Of a stretch of DNA of 28,441 bases, positions 20,657 through 28,441 are shown piece after piece; the stretch's first letter is position 1, and each line of letters begins with the position of its first letter. Source of the stretch: Sphacelaria rigidula (taxonomy: Eukaryota; Phaeophyceae; Sphacelariales); assembly GCA_964200075.2 (NCBI GenBank), contig CAXNAA020000098.1:1-28441 (forward strand), written 5' to 3'. Both the position numbers and the translations under genes were made by a program. Under the pieces are notes generated by a model. That model was given only the letters and a program-made list of their open reading frames with translations, did no database searches and was not told the DNA's origin.

Positions 20657-20685
20657 CCCTAACCCTGACCCTAACCCTAACCCTT
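20657..20685. repeat. Interstitial telomere-type repeat (CCCTAA)n
   Basis: CCCTAA, CCCTGA, CCCTAA, CCCTAA, CCCTT: about 4.5 units of the TTAGGG-type telomere repeat read on its C-rich strand. It ends at the 5' edge of the retrotransposon LTR. Confidence 0.85.
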
Positions 20686-20686
20686 C

Positions 20687-21216
20687 TGGAAACACTTCCA
20701 GAACGTTCTCCGTAGATCTAGATGATTCTGGATTCTGTGTGTGGGGGGAAGTGTTGGAATATTCAATGTCAGTTATTGGTAACGACTACTATCTATCGTA
20801 AGTTATCGTTAACAAGTAATATATCATTTGAGTATTCCAGAAATAGTCTGCAGTATATTCTGCGGTACATTATGTTTCCAGAACAATTTGTCGGGGGATT
20901 AATCGGGAGTTATCGGTTGTAATATCCCGCGAGTGTTCTAGACGTGTAGAAGTTCTAGAAATTCATTAGCTGATCGGTAGGCTCGCACACTTGGTGCTCG
21001 CCCACCTGATCACTCCTCTACTACTTGTCTTCTTCATCACCATCAGCGAAAACTTGACTTCGGGAGTCAGTCGAAAATAAACATCTCTATTTCTTCAGTC
21101 AAATTCTCTGACGGATCAAACCGTGGCCCGAGTGTAATCCTCCACGGTAGGCTACTCTGTCTACAAAGCACACGCAGCACAGCACCGCTGCAGCTGCAGG
21201 ACGCTTTACACTCTCA
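20687..21216 (+). repeat. 5' LTR
   Basis: Matches 27131-27652. The 3' edge is firm: ...ACACTCTCA at 21216, then the primer-binding site. The 5' edge is less certain. Homology reaches about 20687-20692, yet a canonical TGTTGG start preceded by a purine tract lies at 20752. It contains an AATAAA (21076-21081), a plausible polyadenylation signal, and several heat-shock-type modules (listed separately). Confidence 0.85.
20696..20960. promoter_or_regulatory. Heat-shock-element-like cluster in the 5' LTR
   Basis: TTCcaGAAcgTTC, a perfect three-unit HSE, lies at 20696-20708. Further two-unit modules are at 20757-20764 (GAAtaTTC), 20835-20842 and 20876-20883 (TTCcaGAA) and 20953-20960 (TTCtaGAA). 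By known HSF binding rules (alternating nGAAn units) these could bind heat-shock factor. Heat induction itself is inference. Confidence 0.5.
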
Positions 21217-21231
21217 GGTTATGAGCCTCGC
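21217..21231 (+). other. Primer-binding site, Met-tRNA anticodon-arm type
   Basis: GGTTATGAGCCTCGC directly follows the LTR. Its reverse complement contains CTCATAA, the anticodon loop of a Met (CAU) tRNA, with flanking stem-like bases. It is not a match to a tRNA 3' end (no TGG start). Drosophila copia likewise uses an internal fragment of initiator Met-tRNA as primer. Confidence 0.6.
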
Positions 21232-21597
21232 TTAAACGTGTACACCACGAGCTGCGGACATCACGGGGAGGTCAAGACAAGCCTTCTCGCTGCATATCAA
21301 AATTGGTCTGTGGACACGAGAAATTTGGTCTCGAAAATCTTCGGAGATTGCGGCGATGTCAGCGATCAACGGCAACAAAAGTAAGCGCCCAAATTTGGTC
21401 ATCTATATCAGGGTGCTGGGAATTCACCTTTGGTATAGACACATCATCACTACTGCGGCAGTACTGGGTGCATCTGTGGTGAGCCATCAGCAAGTTTGCG
21501 TCGCGTGGGAAAGCCTCGAGTTTCTTCCACTTCGAGCAAGTTCTTTTGCGGCAGAAGGAAACACAACTATTGGTGTATCTACACAGCAGTGGAAAAG

Positions 21598-21812
21598 ACG
21601 ATCAAAACCCGGAGTCCTCTACATCGTTAGCAGGAGCGGGATCAGGAAAGACGACCAATAACCGGAGTCCTCTACATCGTTAGCAGGAGCGGGATCGGGA
21701 AAAGACGACCAACAACCGGAGTCCTCTACATCGTTAGCAGGAGCGGGATCGGGAAGACGACCTACAACCGGAGTCCTCTTTATCACTAGCAGGAGCGGGT
21801 TCGGGAAGCCTC
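21598..21812 (+). repeat. Four tandem copies of a 52-54-bp unit in the retrotransposon leader
   Basis: GGAGTCCTCTACATCGTTAG recurs at 21611, 21664 and 21718, and in a diverged form at 21770. Each is followed by CAGGAGCGGGATCGGGAA-like sequence. It lies between the primer-binding site and gag. Confidence 0.9.
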
Positions 21813-21915
21813 GGGTACATACTTTACCGCGAGCAATCACACTCCTGCGGCAGGAGTTAGATCTACACAGCAAAACAGGAGACGAAGATCGCAAAGTCTT
21901 CGCTGGAAGCGAACA

Positions 21916-22380
21916 ATGACTGAGGCTTCAAGAAATTTCGGAGGCGGCATAGCTGTCGGAGCCGATAGCTCCACCAACCTGGGCAACGTCATCAGAGGGC
22001 TCAAGAACTTCGACGGAAAGGATCCGGCTGAATTCAAGGACTGGATGAAGAAGCTGTGCGTTGTCTTGGGAGTAACACGGAGGGACATTCTGCCACTCCT
22101 CAAGGACGAAAGGAAGCCAGATCCAAGTGACACCGAAGCTGTTGAGGCATACACAAGGTCGAGCAAAGATCTCTACAACATCCTGCTTCTACTCGTCGAA
22201 CTACCGGCCGTCTTGTCGGTACACAAGCATGAAGATAACAGCGGGATCAGCGGCGACGGACAAGCAGCTTTCAAAGAGCTCTGCAGCAACTACAACAGAG
22301 TGACCGACGAGGTGATTCGAGCAAAGATGTCGGAGCTGGAGAACTCCCCTATGAACACTGGTGAGAACCCGGATGACTGA
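21916..22380 (+). CDS. Copia gag, N-terminal part (frameshifted)
   Basis: Starts at ATG 21916 and encodes 154 residues with the DUF4219/UBN2-like layout of Copia gag. Features are an N-terminal NFDGKDPAEFKDWMKK-type segment (about residues 33-48) and a helical middle, up to a premature TGA at 22378-22380. A GACT duplication (bases around 22374-22382) shifts the frame by one. The rest of gag continues in the frame that begins near 22361. Gag forms the virus-like particle in the cytoplasm. Programmed frameshifting is possible in principle, but a 4-bp duplication looks like a mutation. Confidence 0.85.
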   Translation: MTEASRNFGGGIAVGADSSTNLGNVIRGLKNFDGKDPAEFKDWMKKLCVVLGVTRRDILPLLKDERKPDPSDTEAVEAYTRSSKDLYNILLLLVELPAVLSVHKHEDNSGISGDGQAAFKELCSNYNRVTDEVIRAKMSELENSPMNTGENPDD

Positions 22381-24076
22381 CTACTTCAACCAGAAACATC
22401 TTCGCGCACAGATCGAGAAAATGGGGGAAACTATCTCCGATCGTCGATTCAAGGACATCTGCGTACAAGACTTCTCCGACGAGTACAACGACGTCAAGAT
22501 GATGGTGTTTCGCGACCCCACGTTCGATGTGCTACAAATGCAATCGACATTGCGCAACATTTTTATGGACGCGCAATCACGCAAAGGCTCGAACGGGCGA
22601 ATTACCGGTCGAGGATTTGCAATGACTACTGCGGTGTCTGAAGTGGTCTGTCACGACTGCAACGAAACCGGGCACATCAGGAGGAACTATCCAAGGTTCA
22701 AGCCCAAAGGGAAGAAGAAAACGAAGCCCGCTGGAGCTACAAAATGGTGCGCCATCCACAACACCACGACTCACTCGGACGAAGAACCCTACAAGCAAGG
22801 AGTAAAGCGACCCGAAGAGACGAAGGAAGCAAGCAAGGCATTCTCGGCATGCTCGCACTGCGCTCACTGCGCATCATTTTTGACAAGCAACGAAAAGAGC
22901 AACGAGAAGGCAGCTATCGACTTCACCTGCGAAGAGGACGACTTCGACGGCGGCTTCATGTTCGCTACGTGCTCTCCGAATAGAGGATGGAACTTCACAG
23001 CGAGCGCCACAAGAACGCCATTTCTGGTAGACTCGGGCGCATCAGAGACCGTGTTCGATGACAGACTCATCTCGAGGAGACACATCCGCGATTACGAGGA
23101 GCGCTCCACGCCGAAAATGATCGAAGTAGCGGGTCAGGGTCAACTGAAAGGACCGGCGACAGGGATCCTACACTGCACAGTCAAAGACGACAATGGGCAT
23201 CAACAGCCAGTGCGAATACAGGGCCTCATCGTTCCAGGGGTGGGACGCAACATCTTCTCGCCCACATCGCTTCTGAAGAAGAGACTCAGATTCGTCGTCG
23301 AAGATGACACTCCACACCTCACAATGCATGGCGCAGTCGTACCTCTCACACAGGATCCGCGAGACCAAGGGATGTGCACACTAGACGTCGGCTTCGAGGA
23401 AAACATCACACCTGTGGCATCCATCTCCAAGCCACCGAGGAAGGAGGCCGGACCGAGCGCCTTCGGAAGACCCGAGACCACAACGCTGGTCAACAAACCC
23501 AGTGCGGTGTGTTCTCTCGCGGTAAGCGCAGACATTTGGCACCGGAGACTTGGACACCTCAATCAGCGCAGCATGGACATCTTGCGCCGGCAAAAAGGCA
23601 CCGGCGTCGAATACCAGGACAAACCATCACCCTGCGACGTATGCAAGATCGACAAGCACAAGCAAACTTCTCATCCGAAAAAGACCACTCGCGAGCTGTA
23701 TCGACCAGGACAACTGGTATACATCGACAGCATGGGACCGATCCAGCCACCTGCGAGGTCGAAAGGAGGCAAATTCTCCTATGTGTGCAAGTTCACCGAT
23801 GGTTACTCAAGAATGAAGGAAGTATTCCTGCTCCGCCACAAGACGGAGACAACGGAAGCCCTTCACACCTACAACATGCAAGTGGCGGCTGCCGGGGGCT
23901 ACCGCATTGTTATTATCCGATGCGACAAAGGAGGCGAGAATACCGGGGAGGAGTTCCGCACCTACTGCAAGGACTCTGGAATCAAGATCGAGTACGCCGC
24001 CACCAATACCCCTCAACAAATCGGTGTGTCAGAGAAAGACGGCCAGACCCTGACAGGGATCACAAGGTGTCTCTGA
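22361..24076 (+). CDS. Copia gag C-terminus, protease and integrase (ends at internal stop)
   Basis: 571 codons in the second frame. The gag C-terminal helices come first. A CCHC zinc knuckle at residues 97-110 then reads C97, C100, H105 and Tyr at 110, where Cys is expected. An aspartic protease active site DSGA is at 224-227. The integrase zinc finger has H394, H399, C425 and C428. The integrase core triad is D456, D522 and E558, with 35 residues between the last two as usual for DD35E. TGA at 24074-24076 cuts the frame within the integrase core. The same frame resumes at once and stays open to 26653, so a single nonsense mutation is the likely cause. Confidence 0.9.
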   Translation: MRTRMTDYFNQKHLRAQIEKMGETISDRRFKDICVQDFSDEYNDVKMMVFRDPTFDVLQMQSTLRNIFMDAQSRKGSNGRITGRGFAMTTAVSEVVCHDCNETGHIRRNYPRFKPKGKKKTKPAGATKWCAIHNTTTHSDEEPYKQGVKRPEETKEASKAFSACSHCAHCASFLTSNEKSNEKAAIDFTCEEDDFDGGFMFATCSPNRGWNFTASATRTPFLVDSGASETVFDDRLISRRHIRDYEERSTPKMIEVAGQGQLKGPATGILHCTVKDDNGHQQPVRIQGLIVPGVGRNIFSPTSLLKKRLRFVVEDDTPHLTMHGAVVPLTQDPRDQGMCTLDVGFEENITPVASISKPPRKEAGPSAFGRPETTTLVNKPSAVCSLAVSADIWHRRLGHLNQRSMDILRRQKGTGVEYQDKPSPCDVCKIDKHKQTSHPKKTTRELYRPGQLVYIDSMGPIQPPARSKGGKFSYVCKFTDGYSRMKEVFLLRHKTETTEALHTYNMQVAAAGGYRIVIIRCDKGGENTGEEFRTYCKDSGIKIEYAATNTPQQIGVSEKDGQTLTGITRCL

Positions 24077-24100
24077 CAAGATGGAGACTTTCCGCCGTTC

Positions 24101-26653
24101 ATGTGGGGTGAACTGATGCTCACTGCCGCATATCTGGCCAACAGATCGCCGCACTCGGCGTTAGGAGGAGCTACGCCGTACTCGAGGATGTATAACAAGA
24201 CGCCCGACCTCTCACGACTTCGCGTTATCGGAGCCCGGGCATTTGTCCATCACGAGCGGTACAAGAAGAAGCTAGAAGACAGGGCTTTCGAGGGCAAACT
24301 CTGTGGATTCGGACTGGACAGCAAGACTTACCGTGTCTACAACCCATCCAACGGAACTGTGATCGAGAGCCGAAATGTGACTTTCATCGAAACACCGGCT
24401 CGGACCGTCCCCTACCAATTCTCCGATGAAGACCATGGCTACGAAAGTTATGTCCTGAGCTTCACTTCCTTGCTTGGGAACGACAGATCGACTGATGACT
24501 TCAGTGGATCGCACGTTGACGAGTTGGACTTCCAGACCCAGAACGAGCTTCTTCGACAGGAAATCCGGAGCATGCAACGAGACAACATCACTCGGGAAGA
24601 GCTGCGCTTTGATGCAGCAAGCAATGCTGGATATGATGACCATCTCGCCTCCGACAGTGGCCGGAGTCCTTCCGATTCTCCATCTCCGGAACATGAATCA
24701 ACCACGCCGGGATCATCAACGACGCCGAACAACTCCGGAAACGCTACAACAGCTGGAGGGTCGCCGGGGCCATCGACTGCCCCGTCGGGCATGCAACGCT
24801 TTGAGGTGACTCGCGCTGTCACACGCAGGAATCCGACTCATGACGATCCTGTCGACCTTGATCTTGTTCCAAGCTCTCTGGAAGTGAACATGAAAGACAG
24901 TGGCCGCTCCCACTTGGCCGTCAGCCAGATCGATCCCACCCGCTTCACTTCTGCCCAGTTGGCGGAAATTGCCGAACAAGCACACCGCCCGCGCCCTGGG
25001 GACGTCGAGGATTTCGCCCATTTGAATTCTCGGACTTACGTGTACGCCACTAGCGGTACTCTGAAAGGGCTCTTGGAGGAGACAAAACAAGCAATCAAGA
25101 TTCCCAGCACCTACGCCGAAGCCATGGACTCCCCTCAACATAAAGAATGGAAAGGCGCATGCGGGAAAGAAATGGACAGCCTACAGAAACACCACGTCTA
25201 CAACCACGTTCCACTTAGTAGCGTGCCCAAGGGAGAAAAGATCCTTCCCACAAAGTTCGTCTTCAAGCAAAAGGTGGATGGTCACTTCAAAGCACGCTTG
25301 GTCGTCGGTGGACACCTACAAGAAGCAGGACATGACTACGGGAGGAGTTACGCGCCAGTATGTCGTCTTGGGAACATTCGTATGGTACTGGCCATAGCCT
25401 GCGACAAAGGATGGTCAGTTTATCAAATGGACGTGGTGGTGGCATTCCTGAGCGCTCACTGCGACAGAGACGTGCACGTCAAACCCGCCCCAGGCGACAG
25501 GCTCAAGGACCCCGTGACAGGCGAGCCAGTAGTTTACAAGCTAGAGCGCAGCCTCTACAGGTTGTCACAGTCCCCGTCTTTGTGGAACGACACTCTGGAC
25601 GAAGCACTCGTCGTGTCCGAATGGAAACGTACGCAGTCAGACCCCTGCGTATATGTCTACGGAAGCGGCGACACTCTGGTAATCCTCACCGTATACATCG
25701 ACGACATCCTCACCACTGGAAAGGATCAGGACTTGGTCAAGAAGAAGAAGGAGGAACTCACGGATCGGTTCGAGATTACCGACATAGGAGAAGTCAAGGG
25801 CATTCTCGGCATCGAGGTCCAGAGGAACTACGAACGCGGGACGATGGCTATCTCGCAAGAGCACTACGTCGCCACGATTCTGGAACGATTTGGAATGCAA
25901 GAGGCCAATCCGGTTAGCACGCCAAGATACGGAGGAGAGCTCTCCACGGATCAACCCCAAGATGAGCTTCTTGGAGCCGCAGACAAGAAATTGTACCAGT
26001 CCATCACGGGGAGCCTGCTCTACCTTGTTCAATGCACAAGATACGACCTGTGTTATGCAGCTCACCAACTGACCAGAGCATGCAACAACCCAGCACAGGT
26101 GCACCTGACTGCAGCCAAGCATGCGCTACGATACCTTCGCGGCGCCCCGGATCTTCCCATCGTCTACAAGCAGGGACAATTCCGACTCACGGCATTCACC
26201 AACCCATCCTTTGGAGCAAACCCAGACAACGGGAAATCCACTACAGGATACCTCTTCTTTCTGGGAGGGGGACTCATCAGCTTCGGGTCTAAGACTCAGT
26301 CTCTCACCGCGCAGAGCACAGTCGAAGCTGAGCTTCAAGCGCTTAGCTTTGGTGCCAAGGAAGCGGTGTATCTCTCGAACTTCATGAGGGAACTTGGATT
26401 CAAGACCTTCGGATCGGTGCCTATCAACAGCGACAGCACCGGAGCTTTAACTGTGGCAGGGAATGCTATGTTCAGCTCTCGTACCAAGCACATAGCACTC
26501 CGCTACTTGTTCGTGAGGGAGCTCATCAAGCGGAACCAGATCAGACACCATCACCAGCCCAGCGAGAAACAGCTCGCTGACTTGGCAACAAAGCATCTAC
26601 CGAAGCACCGTTTCGCTTCAATTGTGAAACAGATCAAGGATTTCAGTTGTTGA
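24101..26653 (+). CDS. Copia integrase C-terminus, reverse transcriptase and RNase H
   Basis: 850 codons from the first Met after the internal stop, in the same frame as the preceding segment. It begins in the integrase core (MWGELMLTAAYLANRSPHSA), then a Ser/Pro/Thr-rich linker (about 190-240). The RT has YQMDVVVAFL (D444) and the YIDD box (D534, D535). The RNase H has FTNPSFG (Asn at 701 where the first catalytic Asp is expected), STVEAE (E742), NSDSTGAL and RTKHIALRY. RT copies the element RNA inside particles, and RNase H degrades the template. The true product would be a gag-pol polyprotein, so this Met is not a real start. AATAAA overlaps the stop (26653-26658). Confidence 0.92.
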   Translation: MWGELMLTAAYLANRSPHSALGGATPYSRMYNKTPDLSRLRVIGARAFVHHERYKKKLEDRAFEGKLCGFGLDSKTYRVYNPSNGTVIESRNVTFIETPARTVPYQFSDEDHGYESYVLSFTSLLGNDRSTDDFSGSHVDELDFQTQNELLRQEIRSMQRDNITREELRFDAASNAGYDDHLASDSGRSPSDSPSPEHESTTPGSSTTPNNSGNATTAGGSPGPSTAPSGMQRFEVTRAVTRRNPTHDDPVDLDLVPSSLEVNMKDSGRSHLAVSQIDPTRFTSAQLAEIAEQAHRPRPGDVEDFAHLNSRTYVYATSGTLKGLLEETKQAIKIPSTYAEAMDSPQHKEWKGACGKEMDSLQKHHVYNHVPLSSVPKGEKILPTKFVFKQKVDGHFKARLVVGGHLQEAGHDYGRSYAPVCRLGNIRMVLAIACDKGWSVYQMDVVVAFLSAHCDRDVHVKPAPGDRLKDPVTGEPVVYKLERSLYRLSQSPSLWNDTLDEALVVSEWKRTQSDPCVYVYGSGDTLVILTVYIDDILTTGKDQDLVKKKKEELTDRFEITDIGEVKGILGIEVQRNYERGTMAISQEHYVATILERFGMQEANPVSTPRYGGELSTDQPQDELLGAADKKLYQSITGSLLYLVQCTRYDLCYAAHQLTRACNNPAQVHLTAAKHALRYLRGAPDLPIVYKQGQFRLTAFTNPSFGANPDNGKSTTGYLFFLGGGLISFGSKTQSLTAQSTVEAELQALSFGAKEAVYLSNFMRELGFKTFGSVPINSDSTGALTVAGNAMFSSRTKHIALRYLFVRELIKRNQIRHHHQPSEKQLADLATKHLPKHRFASIVKQIKDFSC

Positions 26654-27130
26654 ATAAAGGACGTCAAACAGTCATGTAGACTTGGATAGGTGCAAAAGAT
26701 CTGCACCGGATAAGTGTTTTTTTTTTTTCTCTCTAGTTGTGATACGTAGCCAACTAAGGGGTCGAGGAGGATGATGACTGGACGAGTCGTTATACCTGGT
26801 GTATTTTGTTTTCATGATCAGGGATCGGTCGTGTGTGGTAGAATACTTTTGATACGATACTAGCCAAGGGATCGAGGCAGTTGGCAAGCTTTGCGATGCT
26901 CCCTCTATTATCTTGAACTAGTTGCCTGATCGAGGGATCGTGTCAGGGAAATGGTATGTACGAATGCAAGCAATCAGACACAGATTTACCTTTGTTGACG
27001 ATTGCAGCAACTAGTCTCAGTCTGGGCAGTAACAGCAGTAGCAGTACAGGTGCAACCAAGAGAAGGATCTGACTAGTACACGGGTTGCTGTATCTCCGTA
27101 GAACTTGCTATAAGTATGCTGAGTTCTTCT
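26654..27130 (+). other. Retrotransposon 3' untranslated region
   Basis: No gene. It contains a T run (26718-26729) and a loosely repeated GATCGAGG motif (26760, 26869, 26929). If the LTR starts at 27195, the purine stretch GTGGGGAAG just before it would be the polypurine tract. Confidence 0.7.
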
Positions 27131-27652
27131 TGACACACTTCCAGAACGTTCTTCGTAGATCTAGATGATTCTGGATTCTGTGTATGTGGGGAAGTGTTGG
27201 AATATTCAATGTCAGCCATTGGTAACGACTACTATCTATCGTAGGTTATCGTAAACAAGTAAGAAAGAATTTGAGTGTTCCAGAAATAGTCTACGGTACA
27301 TTATGTATCCAGAACAAGTTGTCGGGGGATTCATCGGGAGTTACCGGTTGTAATATCCCGCGAGTGTTCTAGACGTGTGGAAGTTCTGGAAGTTCATTAG
27401 CTGATCGGTAGGCTCGCACACTTGGTGCTCGCCCACCTGATCACTCCTCTACTGCTTCTCTTCTTCATCACCATGAGTCAAAACGTGACTTCGGGAGTCA
27501 GTCAATAATAAACATCTTTATTTCTTCTGTCAAATTCTCTGACGGATCAGACCGTTGCCCGAGTGTAATCCTCCGCGGTAGACTACTCACTCTACAAAGC
27601 ACACGCAGCACAGCACAGCACCGCTGCAGCTGCAAGACGCTTTACACTCTCA
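27131..27652 (+). repeat. 3' LTR
   Basis: About 93% identical to the 5' LTR by eye. It lacks 12 bp present at about 20850-20862 and carries a CACAG duplication near 27611. It keeps the three-unit HSE (27139-27151), GAAtaTTC (27200-27207), TTCcaGAA (27278-27285) and TTCtgGAA (27384-27391). One TTCcaGAA of the 5' LTR is lost here (ATCCAGAA). AATAAA lies at 27508-27513. Alternative 5' edge 27195. Confidence 0.85.
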
Positions 27653-28441
27653 GCCTCTGCTCGTAACATATTGATTTTATGATGGAACATTATGTGCACG
27701 GAGTCTCGAGATAAATAACGAATTGGGTGGGAAGTGAGGGTACGTATCGTTTCCCCGTGCTTCAGGGAATGTCCACATCAAATATCGTCATCATGCGCTC
27801 CATATATTGTTCGGGGTTCCATCTAGATTTCAGTATGGACGATATCTCCGTACGGAGTGAGAATTACTAGACATGGGGTTCAATCAACGGAAAAAAATCG
27901 GTCCAGACTTGTAAGCAGATGTGCACCTTCCCCTTGATTAGGCGATAGATACGATATGCGGATCACGGCCCAACTCGTCTGTGTCGACGAGATATTGAGA
28001 GCTTAAACCTGTTTCTAGGCTGGACCAGCCGGTATACCCCACCTACCCGACCTGTCTTTGCAAGATTGCACCACACCACATTTAGGCCAGTCGCAAACGA
28101 CACTGTAAGTAGGCGTGACGCTTTCGAGAGGTGTGCATTGAAGTGCCGACACCGATGACTAGACACTCAGCCAATGAACCGGCCACGCTACACGAGGCAG
28201 ACAGCAGACATTCCACTTCGTACTTTGCTTTTACGGCAAAACACGTGTAAACCACTACCGCCACAAAGCCAGCCGCCCATCTCATTCAGCAATCCGAGTC
28301 CCTCAGATCTTCGACCCCTGCCCTACATCGGATCGAGGCCGTGGTCTCAAGGGACTATCCCCCCCCCCCCCCCCCCCCCCCCCCCCGCTCAGGCGAGACG
28401 CGCGCCCGCCCCCCACCCGGCCGGGAGGGTGGTGGCGATGG
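27653..28441. other. Flanking sequence, no clear gene; ends in a poly-C run
   Basis: No frame of recognisable function. The only candidate coding piece is a possible 23-nt exon at 27834-27856 (see findings). A run of 28 C lies at 28359-28386. Confidence 0.5.

Larger units (their letters stand above)
20687..27652 (+). mobile_element. Ty1/copia LTR retrotransposon, full length but decayed
   Basis: Order: 5' LTR, primer-binding site, tandem-repeat leader, gag, protease, integrase, reverse transcriptase, RNase H, 3' LTR. Integrase before RT is diagnostic of Ty1/copia. The two LTRs differ at about 37 aligned positions (about 93% identity by eye) plus a 12-bp and a 5-bp indel, so insertion is not recent. 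The coding region has a frameshift, an in-frame stop and lost zinc-knuckle and RNase H residues, so this copy is probably not autonomous. No clear target-site duplication is seen (CCTTC on one side, GCCTC on the other). The element lies in the same orientation as the GH95 gene and may sit in one of its introns. Confidence 0.95.

Noticed and set aside
23374-24111. 245-codon plus-strand frame inside the Copia region
   Set aside because: Shadow of the protease/integrase frame.

Overview
The window looks like eukaryotic nuclear DNA: sparse coding sequence, long spliceosomal introns (about 0.27 to 1.8 kb), many simple and inverted repeats, long poly-C runs, a short (CCCTAA)n tract and a Ty1/copia retrotransposon. 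A stramenopile such as a brown alga would fit the style of the intron-rich gene and of the Copia proteins. That is an inference; nothing in the window names the host.

Layout. (1) 1-6.8 kb is mostly non-coding and repeat-rich. It holds a 35-bp perfect inverted-repeat pair that bounds a 1.5-kb candidate DNA transposon (244-1736), a 66-bp tandem duplication (2151-2282), a 247-bp MITE-like foldback element (2710-2956), a TA microsatellite, and unidentified minus-strand coding-like fragments near 1.1, 4 and 6.2 kb. (2) About 7.7 to 18.1 kb on the plus strand holds a split gene for a glycoside hydrolase family 95 protein (alpha-L-fucosidase / alpha-L-galactosidase type). I assembled it from exons whose translations follow the GH95 order and whose splice phases mostly agree. 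Its introns carry repeats, including a 10-N assembly gap, a tRNA/SINE-like piece and an inverted ATCCATCTGGGAT-type array. At least two introns appear to use GC-AG splice sites. The C-terminal part of GH95, including the general acid region, was not found. (3) 18.1-20.65 kb is non-coding, with a cluster of degenerate ACGGGACGGG / CCCGTCCCGT motifs and an interstitial telomere-type tract at 20657-20685. (4) 20.69-27.65 kb is a complete-length but decayed Ty1/copia retrotransposon. Both LTRs, a primer-binding site that matches a Met-tRNA anticodon arm, gag, protease, integrase, RT and RNase H are all present, but it has a gag frameshift, an internal stop and lost key residues. (5) 27.65-28.44 kb shows no clear gene and ends in a 28-C run.

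Points of most interest: the retrotransposon LTRs are dense in heat-shock-element modules (TTCnnGAA / GAAnnTTC), which resembles the heat-activated plant Copia family ONSEN; the element seems to be primed by an internal (half) Met-tRNA; and the GH95 gene shows GC-AG introns, a predicted 23-nt microexon and one unresolved phase conflict.
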